Source: Ailanthus altissimus (lineage: Eukaryota > Streptophyta > Magnoliopsida > Sapindales > Simaroubaceae). Taken from it: DNA of 64,000 nt. The stretch spans positions 12,219,001 through 12,283,000 of the forward strand of contig OX327683.1 in the NCBI GenBank assembly GCA_946807835.1, given 5' to 3'. The stretch's first letter is position 1; every line of letters begins with the position of its first letter. The notes beneath the pieces were generated by a model. It made no database searches. It saw nothing but the letters and a program-made list of their open reading frames with translations, and was not told where the DNA came from. This document shows, one piece after another, positions 1-10,873 of the stretch. The translations under genes and the position numbers were made by a program.

Positions 1-1059
1 TATAATGCGTGTGAGAGATATTAGACCTAATTTGGTAATTTCATACTCGATCGGAGCGCTGGACGATCCTAGAATATTTTTAGAATTTTTCTCTATTGGA
101 TTAGAAAAATAAATTCTATTTTACTACATCAATTTCCATTTAAGGGTGATGTATGGAATAAGCCTTTGTTGAGAAACATAATCCATATATTAGAGAATTG
201 ACCAATTAGAAGAAATCTCATGGATTGCCAAGTTGAAAATTCTAGTTAGTTCTTTGGACTATTCTAACTAGATAGTTACAAATAAACTAATTAAATAATT
301 AGTTTTCAACTAATGGCAAATTAGTAATTTTGAGTAAGTTGAAGGGAAAAATGGTCAATTAAGAGAGCACTATATATTTGTTGGAAGTGTGTAGAATTTT
401 CAAGTGATCAAAAAGTAAACACTTAGAGCAAAAGAGAGCAAATTCGAGCTTGAAGGGTGGTGCTGCTACAGTGACCTTTCAAAGTTTTTTTTTCATGATT
501 TTTCATGCTTATCAAGCCAAACTAAGGTTACATACCAATCCCTAAGCTCAATTGAAGTTTCCATTAGTGGAAATTCAAGAAAAAGAGGTAAGAAAAGCAT
601 TATTTTATGAGTTTGATAAGTGAGCTTTCAATAATGCTTCAATTGATGCTCTTATGTGTATTATTGGTTTAGATTGAGTTGAATTCTAGTGTGGACCTTG
701 AAGGAGTCATCAATTTGAAGAAATTGGCAAGGTAAGAATTAGGGTTTTTTGGTGATTTTGATGTAGAGATTTCAATTGGTTGTAATTAGGGCTTTAGAAT
801 GAAATTGGCTTCATTTGGTTGTAATTGGAACAAAAATTTGAGAAAAGGAATGTGTTGGAGCCTAGGGTGAAATTCTGCCCCTTTAGGGAATTTAGGGATT
901 GAGTTGTTGTGTGTAAATGGTGCATATTGTAAATTGAATGTATATGGTTGATGAAAAATCAAAAATAAAGAAAATGGGACATAATTGTCCATTTTGGAAA
1001 GATGAAGGGCAATTATGTCCAACCAAGTTATAAGGTGTTCAATAATTTTTACAGTGCCG
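1..1059 (+). repeat. Old Tekay-family LTR, segment 1 of 3
   Basis: This stretch matches, base for base with scattered changes, the LTR that begins at 4064 and again at 10874, starting about 105 bases inside that LTR. It is therefore an LTR cut by the window edge. It stops at 1059 where a different LTR begins, and the missing continuation is found at 4005-4063 and 13645-14485. No gene is present; short antisense frames such as 786-1022 recur in every copy of this LTR and are not taken as coding. Confidence 0.85.
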
Positions 1060-4004
1060 TGTAATACTCTAAAATTTTTATTTATTTTGATTGAATTTAT
1101 TAGTCAAAAGAAATGGAAGAATTTGATTGGTTGAATAAGTATAGTATGGTATAAGTGTTTGCATGGAATTAAAACCCATGCTATTACAACTTTTTCAACA
1201 TTTGGACCAATAGAATTTTGCCAACATTGTTAAATGGAATTTACTAGAATTAGTTAGATTTTAACTATATTTTTTATTTAGTTTATTTATGAATAGTATT
1301 TGGAATTTTTGGACCAATCAAATGCCACCATTTCTAACCAATGGCATTTTTGTAATTTTGAATTTAGTTGGGGGTATTTTTGGAAAGAAAATAAAGGCTA
1401 TAAAAGGGGAATAGCATTGAAAAATTTAGAGAAAGCAATACCTTTGGCCGTCCCCTCCCTTTTGCATTTTCTCTCCATTTTTCTTTTATCCCCCTTTAAA
1501 TTCAACAATTCTCAATACTTCCATTAGTAAATTAAGCCTCCAAATCCTTAATTAAAGCCTTCTTCATCAAGTTTCAAGGATCAATTTTAAGGTATAAGGT
1601 GTTATTCAAGGTGAGTTGATGCTAAAAATTCTATTGAATATGAATTTGGGGTTTCAAGGGTTAATAGATTAAGTAGACATGTAGAATTAGTGAATTATGC
1701 TTTTAATTTGGTAAATTAGAAATTTAATCATTATTTGTGTATTTTGGCAAATGAAGGTGAAAGCTTGGCCAAGGATAGCCAAGGGAAGGAGAAGGAGAAG
1801 ATGTGAGTCAAGTGGAGGAATTAAGCTTATAAGGTTGGTGTACACATTAGTTTGAAACTTAAATTCTTACCTTAGGAATTTAGTGTATATTGATGTATTT
1901 TATTAATATGATGGATGAGTATGTTGAACTATGGCATTGAGTTGATAATTATATTGTTTCTAAATGTATTAAATATGTTTTGAGTATTGGATATTAATTG
2001 GTGGTCAAAATTGAAAAGAAAAGAAAAATTGGGCATAAATATGAATTTTGAGAAAATAGGACTTATATGAAAAATTCTGGACTAAATTATAAATATTTAA
2101 AATTTTTATGTCTTTATGTGTATTAGTATGTAATTAGAACTTATGTATGACTTGTTGAAGAAATTGGGGTCTAATGGCAAATTTTGGAACAAATGGGCCT
2201 ATAAGTGGAAAATTGGAAAATTTTGGGCTGAATTATTAAATCTGGAAAATCTGGAACTTATTTGGGTATTTTTGAATATTCTGGACCAATATGAAAAATT
2301 TTGGAACATTTGGGCTTATGTATAAAAAATTTGAAAATTTTAGGCATAAAGGTAAATAGTAAAAAAATTTGGGCCTATTTGTAATAATAAAAAAATATTT
2401 GCGTCTAAATATGAATAATCAGAAAATTTGAATAAATGTGAATTTGTATAATAATTTGGTTTAATAATAATAAATTTGTGTTAAAATATTTTTTTTAAAA
2501 GAAAAATAATGTATTATAATAATACTATTATGACGCCCTAAGTAAACCTGAACATTGGTAGGGGAGGATTGGTAGTTGGCATGCCAATAGGGTATTATAG
2601 CAGTACTGCGCCGTTTGCTTGTTCAATGATACTACTCTGTGTATCCGATCTGTTATCTATTCTAATTTGTTCTGGATCCGGTGGGTAGTCACCGAGTGGC
2701 CGATGCCGGATCATTATCTTATATTTGTTAGCCCATTAGCCAATCTATGGTATCGTGTCAGCGTTTATTTTGAGCGCCTACTTGGATTAAGTATAAATAT
2801 GATATTTGTATATATATACATATATTTGATTAATTGAAATGAGAAATCGAAATAATGTTTTGGTTTAATGAATTGATTAATTGATAAATTTTGATTTATT
2901 ATGATATATGGAGAAAAATTGGTATTACTCAAAATTTCATTGTTTATATATATAGTTTATTGCAAAAAGGTAATAAAATTTTATTATACTATTTCATCTT
3001 TTGTGTACACCCACTGCGCCGTTTGCTTGTTCAATGATACTACTCTGTGTATCCGATCTGTTATCTATTCTAATTTGTTCTGGATCCGGTGGGTAGTCAC
3101 CGAGTGGCCGATGCCGGATCATTATCTTATATTTGTTAGCCCATTAGCCAATCTATGGTATCGTGTCAGCGTTTATTTTGGGCGCCTACTTGGATTAAGT
3201 ATAAATATGATATTTGTATATATATACATATATTTGATTAATTGAAATGAGAAATCGAAATAATGTTTTGGTTTAATGAATTGATTAATTGATAAATTTT
3301 GATTTATTATGATATATGGAGAAAAATTGGTATTACTCAAAATTTCATTGTTTATATATATAGTTTATTGCAAAAAGGTAATAAAATTTTATTATACTAT
3401 TTCATCTTTTGTGTACACCCACTAAGTTGTTGTGCTTAGCGGTTAGATTTATCATGCGTAGGTAGTAGAGTTGCCATCATTAAAGATTGAAGAGTAAATC
3501 TTTCTGCAGCTGCTCGGAGTCGCTCACATTCTCTCCCTATATATAATTATTTTTGGTAGATATTTTGCTTGTCTATAGACTGTTGTGTATTATATTATGG
3601 ACATTAAGTGTATGTGCATGTATATATGTATTTATTTAGAACTGTCTCTTTTAAAACCATGATATATGATATATATTTTGATAATATACTGGATGTGAAA
3701 TAGTTTTGTAAAGGTTTAATACATTTATATTGTAATATGAGTTGTGAATATTTGCTGAAAGACAAATATGAAAGTTGGTTAAGAATGGATATGGAAATTT
3801 TGGGAGTGTTTCTTTTATTACAAGTAGTGTAAAAATCAAATTTTTAGGGGAGACTCTGTCAGTTTTTCCCCGTAAATATTTATAAAACAAAAAAAATATA
3901 TATTTTTAAAGTTTGAATATTCATTATCGTTGTTTCTGTTCGATGCTATCGTAGCACCCCCTGATCTCGTGTCTCGATAAGAGGCGAGTGAGGAGTGTGT
4001 CACA
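1060..4004 (+). mobile_element. Solo LTR of a second gypsy-like family
   Basis: The segment starts TGTAATACTC and ends GTGTGTCACA, the TG...CA ends of an LTR. It is flanked by TGCCG (1055-1059) and CGCCG (4005-4009), a 5 bp target duplication with one change. The old Tekay LTR is continuous once this piece is removed. No primer site, polypurine tract or pol sequence lies inside, so a solo LTR of about 2.9 kb is the simplest reading. The end sequence resembles chromovirus LTRs in general, but the family is not identified. Its length is inflated by a 408 bp internal tandem duplication. Confidence 0.75.
2605..3420 (+). repeat. 408 bp tandem duplication inside the solo LTR
   Basis: Two adjacent units, 2605-3012 and 3013-3420, are almost identical; the one difference I noticed is tgagcgcc against tgggcgcc near 2772 and 3180. 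Each unit holds a mixed-composition block (CGCCGTTTGCTTG onward) followed by AT-rich sequence with alternating TATA steps. The 72 and 114 residue open frames over this region simply repeat each other and have no recognisable domain. Confidence 0.92.
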
Positions 4005-4063
4005 CGCCGGATGGTAAGTTAGATTAGATTAAATGGCTCCGAAAATAAAATTTGGAAAGTAGT
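4005..4063 (+). repeat. Old Tekay-family LTR, segment 2 of 3
   Basis: This short piece resumes the old LTR after the solo LTR insertion (CGCCGGATGG, then the GGCTCCG block). It ends with GTAGT, which is repeated at 13645-13649 on the far side of the Tekay element. Confidence 0.85.
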
Positions 4064-6570
4064 TGTAATATCCAATCCCTATTAGTAGTATTGGCGCTTA
4101 GATTTCGGTATAGAACAAATAAGACACTGTAGGGTTACTCGATTTTAACCCTATTAGAAATATTTTCTTTATAGTGCACGTGAGAGATATCAGACCTAAT
4201 TTGATAATTTCACACTTGATCGGTGCGCCGGACGACCCTAGAATATTTTTAGAATTTTTCTCTATTGGCTTGAAAAAGAAAATTCTAATTTACTACATGA
4301 ATTTTCATTTAAGGGTTATGAATGAAACAAGCCTTTGTTGAGAAACATAATCCATATATTAGAGAATGGACCAATTAGAAGAAATCTCATGGATTGCCAA
4401 GTTGGAAGTTCTAGGTAGTTCTTTGGACTATTCCAACTAGATAGTTACAAATGAACTAATTACATAATTAGTTTTCAACTAATGGCAAATTAGTAATTTT
4501 GAGAAAGTTGAAGGGCAAAATGGTAAATAGAGGGAGGACTATAAATAGGTTGGAAGTGTGTAGAATTTTGAAGATGATCAAAAGCAAACACTTAGAACAA
4601 AAGAGAGAAAATTCGAGCTTGGAAAGGGGGGCTGCTACAGTGACCTTTCAAGTTTTGTTTTCATGAATTTTCATGTGTAATCAAGCCAAATTAAGGTTAC
4701 AAACCAATCCCTAAGCTCAATTGAAGTCTCTATTAGAGAAAATTCAAGAAAAAGAGGTAAGAAAAGCATCTTTTATGAGTTTGATAAGTGAGAATTCAAG
4801 AATGTGTTAATTGATGTTCTTATGTGTATTCTTGGCTTAGATTGAGTTGAATTCTAGTTTGGAGCTTGAAGGAGTCATCAATTTGAAGAAATTGGCAAGG
4901 TGAGAATTAGGGTTTTTGGTGATTTTGTTGTAGAGATTTCAATTGATTGTAATTAGGGCTTTAGAATGAAATTGGCATGATTTTGTTGTAATTGGAACAA
5001 GAAATTGAGAAAAGGAAGGTGTTGGAACCTAGGGTGAAATTCTGCCACTTTAGGGAAGTTAGCAATTGAGTGGTATTTTGATTGAATTGTTGTATGTAAA
5101 TGATGCATATTGTGAATTGAATGTATATGGTTGATGAAAAAACCCAAAAATGAAGAAAATGGGACATAATTGTCCATGTTGGAAAGGTGAAGGGCAAGTA
5201 TGTCCAATCAAATTATAAAATGTTCAATAATTTTCAGGGCGCCGGATGGTGAGTTAGTTTCGATTATGGCTCCGTAACTAAAATCGGGAAATAGTTTACA
5301 TCCGGGCTTTGTATGCCGATTAGGGCATTTAGTAGTTAAATGAGATTCTAGTGTTCGATTTGGTTCTAAATGTCATTTATGGCGTGTAGGTGAGGATAAC
5401 CGAGAGAGTTAACGGGAGCAGGAATCGGGAGCGAAATTGAGCGCTGAGCGGTTGTGAGTGGAAATCTGCCATTTCGTTTACTTTTCGGTTATTATGTTTT
5501 CGCACAATGACTATGTATGTTTTATGAGCTTTCGATACATAAACATGATTTATGATCTTGATATATTCATAGACATGCTTTTACATGATCGATTTGTGAA
5601 ACAGTTTTAAATTTCTGCATTTGTTTTAAGGCCATTGGTACCCTCAGATTATAGTGGTGATGATTGTATTAGACCTGGCCGGTATATCCTGTGCACATGG
5701 GCAGGTCTTGGGGGTGTGTCACTAACTCCGGGAAGTCGGGATGTCGAGTCATATGAGTCGCTCTATGTGTACGGGATATTATCTTGCTATATGCATGCGA
5801 TGTAGGATTCCGCTGCGTAGCCAGTGAGATGTCTTGAGATGTCACTGTGGGTGCTGCTAATTGAGGTGCCCCGTGACCTACTCACGTATGCGGTGTTAGT
5901 TGAGTCGCTGCGTGGGTATAGAGCTTTAGGGTTACCATTGGTACAGTTTAGAAAGAAAATAGCCGAGCGAGAATTTTACTAGTTTTCGATTTACCGATAG
6001 CATTTATGCATTTATATGCATACAGCAGTTATTATGTTATACAGATTCTGAATATAGTTTTCCAAAGATGTAGATAAAACCCGCTCGGCAAGATTTCATT
6101 AGCATATGATATTAGAAACCGTTTTACAATTTTACATCCGTTTTAGAAGCATAATTTCTGCATGTACTTTAGAAATTGTTATCTTTGTATAATATTCTTG
6201 TAATTGAATTCTCATTTACACTCACTGAGCTCCTTTAGCTCACTTGTTTTATGTTTTATGTTTTAAACCCCTTTCCCAGGTGCAGGTCTCGGAACGCAAG
6301 CTGCTGATTCTCCTATCACCGAGTAGTGGGCCGAATCCAAAGATAATTTTTGTACATGTAAATGTGCTAATAGCACTCTTTACTTTATGCATAATAGTTG
6401 TAGGCATGTATATTTGTAAGTATGTGTTGAATCAAGAAGAAGAGATTTCCAATTTATGATGATCGTTTTTACTTTTTATGATTATGCTTATTTTGTGATT
6501 TACACAAAATAATTGAGTTGTGTTGGATTTGATTTGAAAAAGACCGGAGGTCCGAATTGGTAGAATTGAG
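4064..6570 (+). repeat. 5' LTR of the Tekay element, 3' end missing
   Basis: It aligns with 10874-13380 of the 3' LTR from the TG start. The last 264 bases of the LTR (13381-13644 in the 3' copy) are absent; at 6571 the sequence switches to the tail of an Athila-type LTR. The copy has an intact TATA-like box at 4540. Open frames such as 4953-5207 (minus) and 6244-6459 (plus) recur in every LTR copy and look like chance frames. Confidence 0.92.
4540..4547 (+). promoter_or_regulatory. TATA-like box of the Tekay 5' LTR
   Basis: TATAAATA lies about 475 bp into the LTR, followed by the purine-rich stretch expected near the start of transcription. The matching site of the 3' LTR (about 11350) reads AATAAATA. 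It is inferred to be the Pol II core promoter; no transcript evidence is available. Confidence 0.5.
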
Positions 6571-6934
6571 AGGCTTGTGATGTGTTGAGTGTTTTGTTCA
6601 ATATATCAAGTTGAGTACCAATAGACCTAAAAGAGATTCTGCTGAATTTATTTGCATAATGGGGGATAGTTTGTAATCCTAGGATTTCTCATATTGAATA
6701 TAATTTGTTGGTAATTTAGTTTATCACTTAGCATAATTAAGTTGTTCTTTTACTTGAGTAGTTTAATCATCATACATTAAATCATTTTCTGGATAATAGT
6801 AGAAAGACACCATTTCGGTACTTAAACTAGAAAAGATAAATCATTCTCTGTGGGATCGACACTTTTCTCATCATATATTACTTGTTGCGACAACGTGCAC
6901 TTGCGCTAATTTGTGTTATAGAAAACACACAACA
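6571..6934 (+). repeat. 3' end fragment of an Athila-type LTR (family X)
   Basis: The sequence matches the end of the LTR seen at 56962-58058 followed by the reverse complement of 56710-56961. It ends exactly at the LTR terminus ...ACACACAACA (6934). It carries the GTGGGATCGACA box at 6850-6861, 73 bases from the end. The exact right end suggests that an Athila-type LTR inserted into Tekay gag; a deletion then removed its left part together with the Tekay LTR end, primer site and gag N-terminus. The right flank resumes Tekay gag in frame. Confidence 0.85.
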
Positions 6935-6935
6935 C

Positions 6936-7367
6936 TGGTCAGGTAGTTCTCGAGGAGGACCGAGTAAATTCCCCCGAACAGAGGAGAGATCGTCATGGTC
7001 CAGCAGTCGAAAGCCAAGCCAAGGAGCTTAATCCAGCCAAGCTTCCGTTCGGCAACCATCCGCCGGATTCCGAAGCATTAAGGAGAGTTGGAAGAATTTC
7101 CCGGTGTGTAATAGATGTCGCAAGGCCTATCCGGGGGATTGTAGGAAGGGGACTACTGGGTGTTATAAGTGCGGGCAAGAGGGTCACTACATGAGAGATT
7201 GCCCGAATGATGGAGCTAGCAGCAAGCCAGAAGATAGACCACCAGCTCTAGGATAAACCAACGGCGGTCGAGGGCAGATTCGAGGAGGTCCCCAATTCAG
7301 AAGATCGAGCGGCGCGAGCCAGCCTGGTAGGGGCGCTGGTCGAGGAGGATCATCCGATGGATCACAA
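6936..7367 (+). pseudogene. gag C-terminus with CCHC knuckles (Tekay)
   Basis: Gag packages the element RNA into virus-like particles. Only the C-terminal part remains, in the same frame as pol. It contains a Ser/Arg-rich linker, a first Cys cluster (CNRC...GDC, from about 7107) and a classic CX2CX4HX4C knuckle at 7161-7202 (CYKCGQEGHYMRDC), then an Arg/Gly-rich tail. Two stops interrupt it: TAA at 7029-7031, where the minus-strand relative at 35510 has a Gln codon, and TAA at 7254-7256. The N-terminal gag domain was lost in the deletion at 6571-6935. There is no credible start codon; a frame opening at 7368 would rest only on a GTG. Confidence 0.85.
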
Positions 7368-8858
7368 GTGAAACCATATACCCAGGCTAGGGTATTTGCG
7401 GTGACCCAACAGGAGGTGGATGCGGCCCCAGAAGTTGTGACAGGTACAATGTCAGTTTTTGATCGAAATGCTTATGTACTGATAGATCCTGGAGTGACCC
7501 ATTCTTTTATTTCTGTGGAGTTTGCTGCAAACGCTAGTATAGCACCCCAGTTATTAGATGGCGCGGTAGTAGTGTCTCTTCCTACCGGAGACTCCATTGT
7601 AGCAGAAACGGTGTATAAGAGTAGTAAAATCAGTATTGAAAGCCAAGAGTTTATGGTTGATTTGATTGTGTTGGCCATCAATGAGTTTGATGTGATTTTA
7701 GGGATGGATTGGTTGTCTAAATATCGAGCCTCAGTGGATTGCTTCCAGAAAGAAGTTAGATTATGTGGCCCTAGCGAAACGGAAGTTATTTTCCGTAGGG
7801 TGCGGAAATCACTTTCCGCCAGCATGGTGTCAGTAATGAAGGCAAGAAAGATGATTCGGAAGTCATGTCAGGGTTACTTAGTCTATGCCATAGACGTAAG
7901 AGATGGTGGAACGAAATTGGAGGATATTCCGGTGGTGAGAGAGTTTCCAGATGTATTCCCCAAGGATCTTCCAAGATTGCCTCCGGATAGAGAGATAGAG
8001 TGTAAAATAGAAGTAGCCCCTGGAACACAACCAATTTCTAAAGCACCCTACAGAATGGCTCCTTCAGAATTGAAAGAACTGAAGGTTCAGTTGGAAGAGT
8101 TGGTGAATAAGGGTTTTGTTAGACCGAGTACTTCTCCTTGGGGTACACCGGTTTTGTTTGTGAAGAAGAAAGACAGAAGCATGAGATTGTGCATTGATTA
8201 CCGGGAGCTGAATAAAGTAACGGTGCGTAATCAATATCCACTTCCAAGAATTGATGATTTGTTTGATCAGCTACAAGGAGCCAGAGTATTTTCCAAGATA
8301 GATTTGAGGTCCGGCCATCATCAACTGAAGATTCGGGAGGAAAATGTTCCTAAGACGGCCTTTAGGACCCGATATGGGCATTATGAATTTTTGATTATGC
8401 CTTTTGGGCTGACTAATGCCCCAGCTGCTTTTATAGATCTTATGAACAGAGTTTTTAGATCCTATTTAGATCGGTTTGTGATAGTATTTATTGATGATAT
8501 ATTGGTTTATTCAAGCAGTGAGAAAGAGCATACAGAACATTTGAGGATAGTTTTGCAGACCTTAAGGGAGCATCGGTTGTATGCGAAACTTAGTAAATGT
8601 CAATTTTGGCTAGATAGAGTTGCATTTTTTGGGCATGTAATCTCTGCAGAAGGGGTAGCAGTAGATCCCCAGAAGATCGAAGCAATAGTAAATTGGAGAC
8701 AGCCTACGAACGTGACGGAGATCCGTAGTTTCTTGGGTTTGGCCGGATATTATAGGAAGTTTGTAGAGGGATTCTCAAGGATAGCCGCTCCTCTGACTAA
8801 GTTAACCCGGAAAGAAGAGAAGTTTGTATGGTTGGAAGCGTGTCAGCAGAGCTTCTAA
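7368..8858 (+). pseudogene. pol: Tekay pol, part 1: aspartic protease and reverse transcriptase
   Basis: This is the first 496 codons of the visible pol frame, continuous with gag upstream, so 7368 is not a true start. Residues 40-42 are Asp-Pro-Gly ([10 protein letters not shown]), the protease active-site loop, and ILGMDWL near 109-115 closes the protease fold. RT runs from about residue 190: [10 protein letters not shown] (274-283), the first catalytic Asp in SKIDLRSG (Asp312), MPFGLTNAP (344-352) and the catalytic FIDD (374-377), with thumb and connection up to QQSF. Residues SGHHQ replace the usual SGYHQ. A TAA at 8856-8858 ends the frame, where the minus-strand relative reads Lys. This RT copies element RNA into cDNA in cytoplasmic particles. 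Confidence 0.95.
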
Positions 8859-8873
8859 GAGCTAAAGAGAAGG

Positions 8874-9722
8874 TTGACGTCGGCCCCTGTGCTTACACTT
8901 CCGTCAGGGAATGACGGTTTTACCATATATTGTGATGCTTCCAGGCAAGGTCTAGGTTGTGTGCTAATGCAGAAGGAGAAAGTAATAGCCTATGCTTCCA
9001 GACAATTAAAGAAGCATGAACAAAATTATCCTACACATGACCTAGAACTAGCTGCGGTAGTTTTTACTTTAAGAATTTGGAGGCATTATTTGTATGGGGT
9101 TCCTTGCAAGATCTTTATGGATCATAAGAGCCTGCAGTACTTGTTCACTCAGAAAGAATTGAATATGAGGCAGAGAAGGTGGCTGGAGCTTATTAAAGAT
9201 TATGAGTGCACCTTGGAGTACCATCCAGGAAAAGCTAACGTTGTAGCAGATGCTCTCAGCAGGAAGCCTGTCAGTTCAATAGCTCACTTGAAGGTCGCAT
9301 ATCTATCGATGTTAATAGAATTGAGGTCTTTAGGTGTAAAATTAGAATTATCAGATTCGGGAGCATTATTAGCCACATTTCAGGTCTTTCCAATACTGGT
9401 TGATCGGATCAAAGAACTACATACTCAAGATCCACAAGTAGTTAAATTAAAGGGTGAAATCGAGTCCGGGCAACGGAAGGATCTTTCAGTGACTGAGGAT
9501 GGTGTAGTAACCTTGGGTCGGAGGTTATGTGTTCCGGATGTAAATGAGTTAACAAGAGAGATTATGGAAGAAGCTCATTCTTCTGCATATGCTATGCATC
9601 CCGGGAGCACAAAGATGTACCGTATCCTAAAAAAGCACTACTGGTGGAAGGGCATGAAGAAAGATATAGCTGAATTTATCTCGAGATGCCTAACTTGCCA
9701 ACAAGTAAAAGCGGAGCATTAG
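8874..9722 (+). pseudogene. pol: Tekay pol, part 2: RNase H and integrase zinc domain
   Basis: It lies in the same frame as the preceding part, separated only by the stop codon. RNase H removes the RNA strand during cDNA synthesis, and its acidic residues are all present: Asp21 ([10 protein letters not shown]), Glu58 (HDLELA), Asp83 (MDHKSL) and Asp126 (VADALSR). The C-terminal part is the integrase N-terminal zinc module HX6HX29CX2C, with His235, His242, Cys272 and Cys275. A TAG at 9720-9722 truncates it just after [10 protein letters not shown]; the minus-strand relative has Gln there, so a single CAG to TAG change would explain it. Confidence 0.95.
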
Positions 9723-9737
9723 AAACCTGCAGGGCTC

Positions 9738-10796
9738 TTGCAACCCCTTTCGATTCCAGAGTGGAAATGGGAAAGAATAACGATGGACTTCGTGCTAGGA
9801 CTTCCGCATTGCCAGAGAGGAAATGACGCAATATGGGTGATTGTTGATAGACTGACGAAATCTGCTCACTTCCTACCCATCAGAAGCAGTTGTTCTTTAG
9901 ATAAATTAGCCCAGTTGTACGTACATGAGGTGGTACGACTCCATAGAGTTCCCGTATCCATTGTGTTAGACAGGGATCCACGGTTCACTTCTCGATTTTG
10001 GCCCAGTTTACAGAAAGCTCTAGGTACAAAATTGAGTTTCAGTAGGGCCTTTCATCCTCAGACGGATGGTCAATCGGAACGGACAATTCAGACGCTTGAA
10101 GATATTCTTAGAGCGTGTGTTATGGAGTTTAAGGGAAGTTGGGATACTCATCTATCGCTAATGGAGTTCGCCTACAATAATAGCTACCAGGCTAGCATCG
10201 GAATGGCACCATATGAAGCATTGTACGAAAGAAAGTACAGAACTCCAGTTTGTTGGGATAAGGTAGGTGAAAGGAAGCTGATTGGCCCAGAAATTGTCCA
10301 GATTACTTCGAAAAAGATTCAACTTATCAGGCAGAGATTGAAAACAGCTAATGATAGACAAAAACGTTACGCAGATAACAGAAGAAGAGACTTGGAGTTT
10401 GAGATCGGTGATAAGGTCTTTCTGAAGATATCACCATGGAAAGGAGTACTAAGATTCGGGAAGCGAGGAAAGTTGAGTCCCCGATATATTGGACCGTACG
10501 AGATAGTTGAAAGAGTTAGAAAGGTGGCATATCGTCTACGGTTACCCGAATATCTGGCTAGAATCCACGATATGTTTCATATTTCTATGCTTCGCAAGTA
10601 TATAACAGATCCTTCACACATCCTAAGGGAACAACTGGTAGAATTGAACGAAAACTTTACCTACAAAGAGAAGCCTGTGCAAATCCTAGACCGGAAAGAG
10701 CAAGTCCTTCGTAACAAAAGCATTCCCTTAGTTAAGGTGTTATGGATGAACCATGGGGTAGAAGAAGTCACGTGGGAACGTGAAGATCAGATGTGA
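9738..10796 (+). pseudogene. pol: Tekay pol, part 3: integrase core and chromodomain
   Basis: The frame continues unchanged after the TAG at 9720. The catalytic core shows a complete D,D-35-E set: Asp17 (ITMDFV), Asp78 (VLDRDPRF) and Glu114 (GQSERT), spaced X60 and X35. A GPY/F-like region (RYIGPYEIVERV) and the conserved RIHDMFHISMLRKY follow. The last 44 residues (309-352) form a chromodomain-like tail (KVLWMNHGVEEVTWERED), the feature that defines chromoviruses and is thought to steer insertion to heterochromatin. Domain order and tail type fit the Tekay/Del clade. All catalytic residues survive here even though stops break the polyprotein. Confidence 0.95.
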
Positions 10797-10858
10797 GTCC
10801 AACATCCTCACCTCTTTGAGACAAGTATGATTTAAATTTTGAGGACGAAATTTTTTAT

Positions 10859-10873
10859 AAGTAGGGGTGAAAT
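10859..10873 (+). other. Polypurine tract of the Tekay element
   Basis: AAGTAGGGGTGAAAT sits directly before the 3' LTR start TGTAATATCC. It is the expected plus-strand primer for cDNA synthesis. The minus-strand relative has the equivalent purine tract at 31686-31700. Confidence 0.85.

Noticed and set aside
2619..3245. Two similar frames of 72 and 114 residues.
   Set aside because: They are the same chance frame repeated by the 408 bp duplication inside a solo LTR.
4953..5207. Antisense open frame of 78-84 residues found in every copy of the Tekay LTR (also 786-1022, 11763-12017, 30546-30794, 38037-38261).
   Set aside because: It is shared because the LTRs are copies. The frame has no domain, its start shifts and it is shortened in some copies, so conservation reflects descent rather than coding.
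6244..6459. Recurrent frame in the LTR R/U5 part (also seen reversed at 29228-29512 and 36679-36879).
   Set aside because: The reading direction differs between copies, there is no recognisable domain, and the length varies with simple indels.
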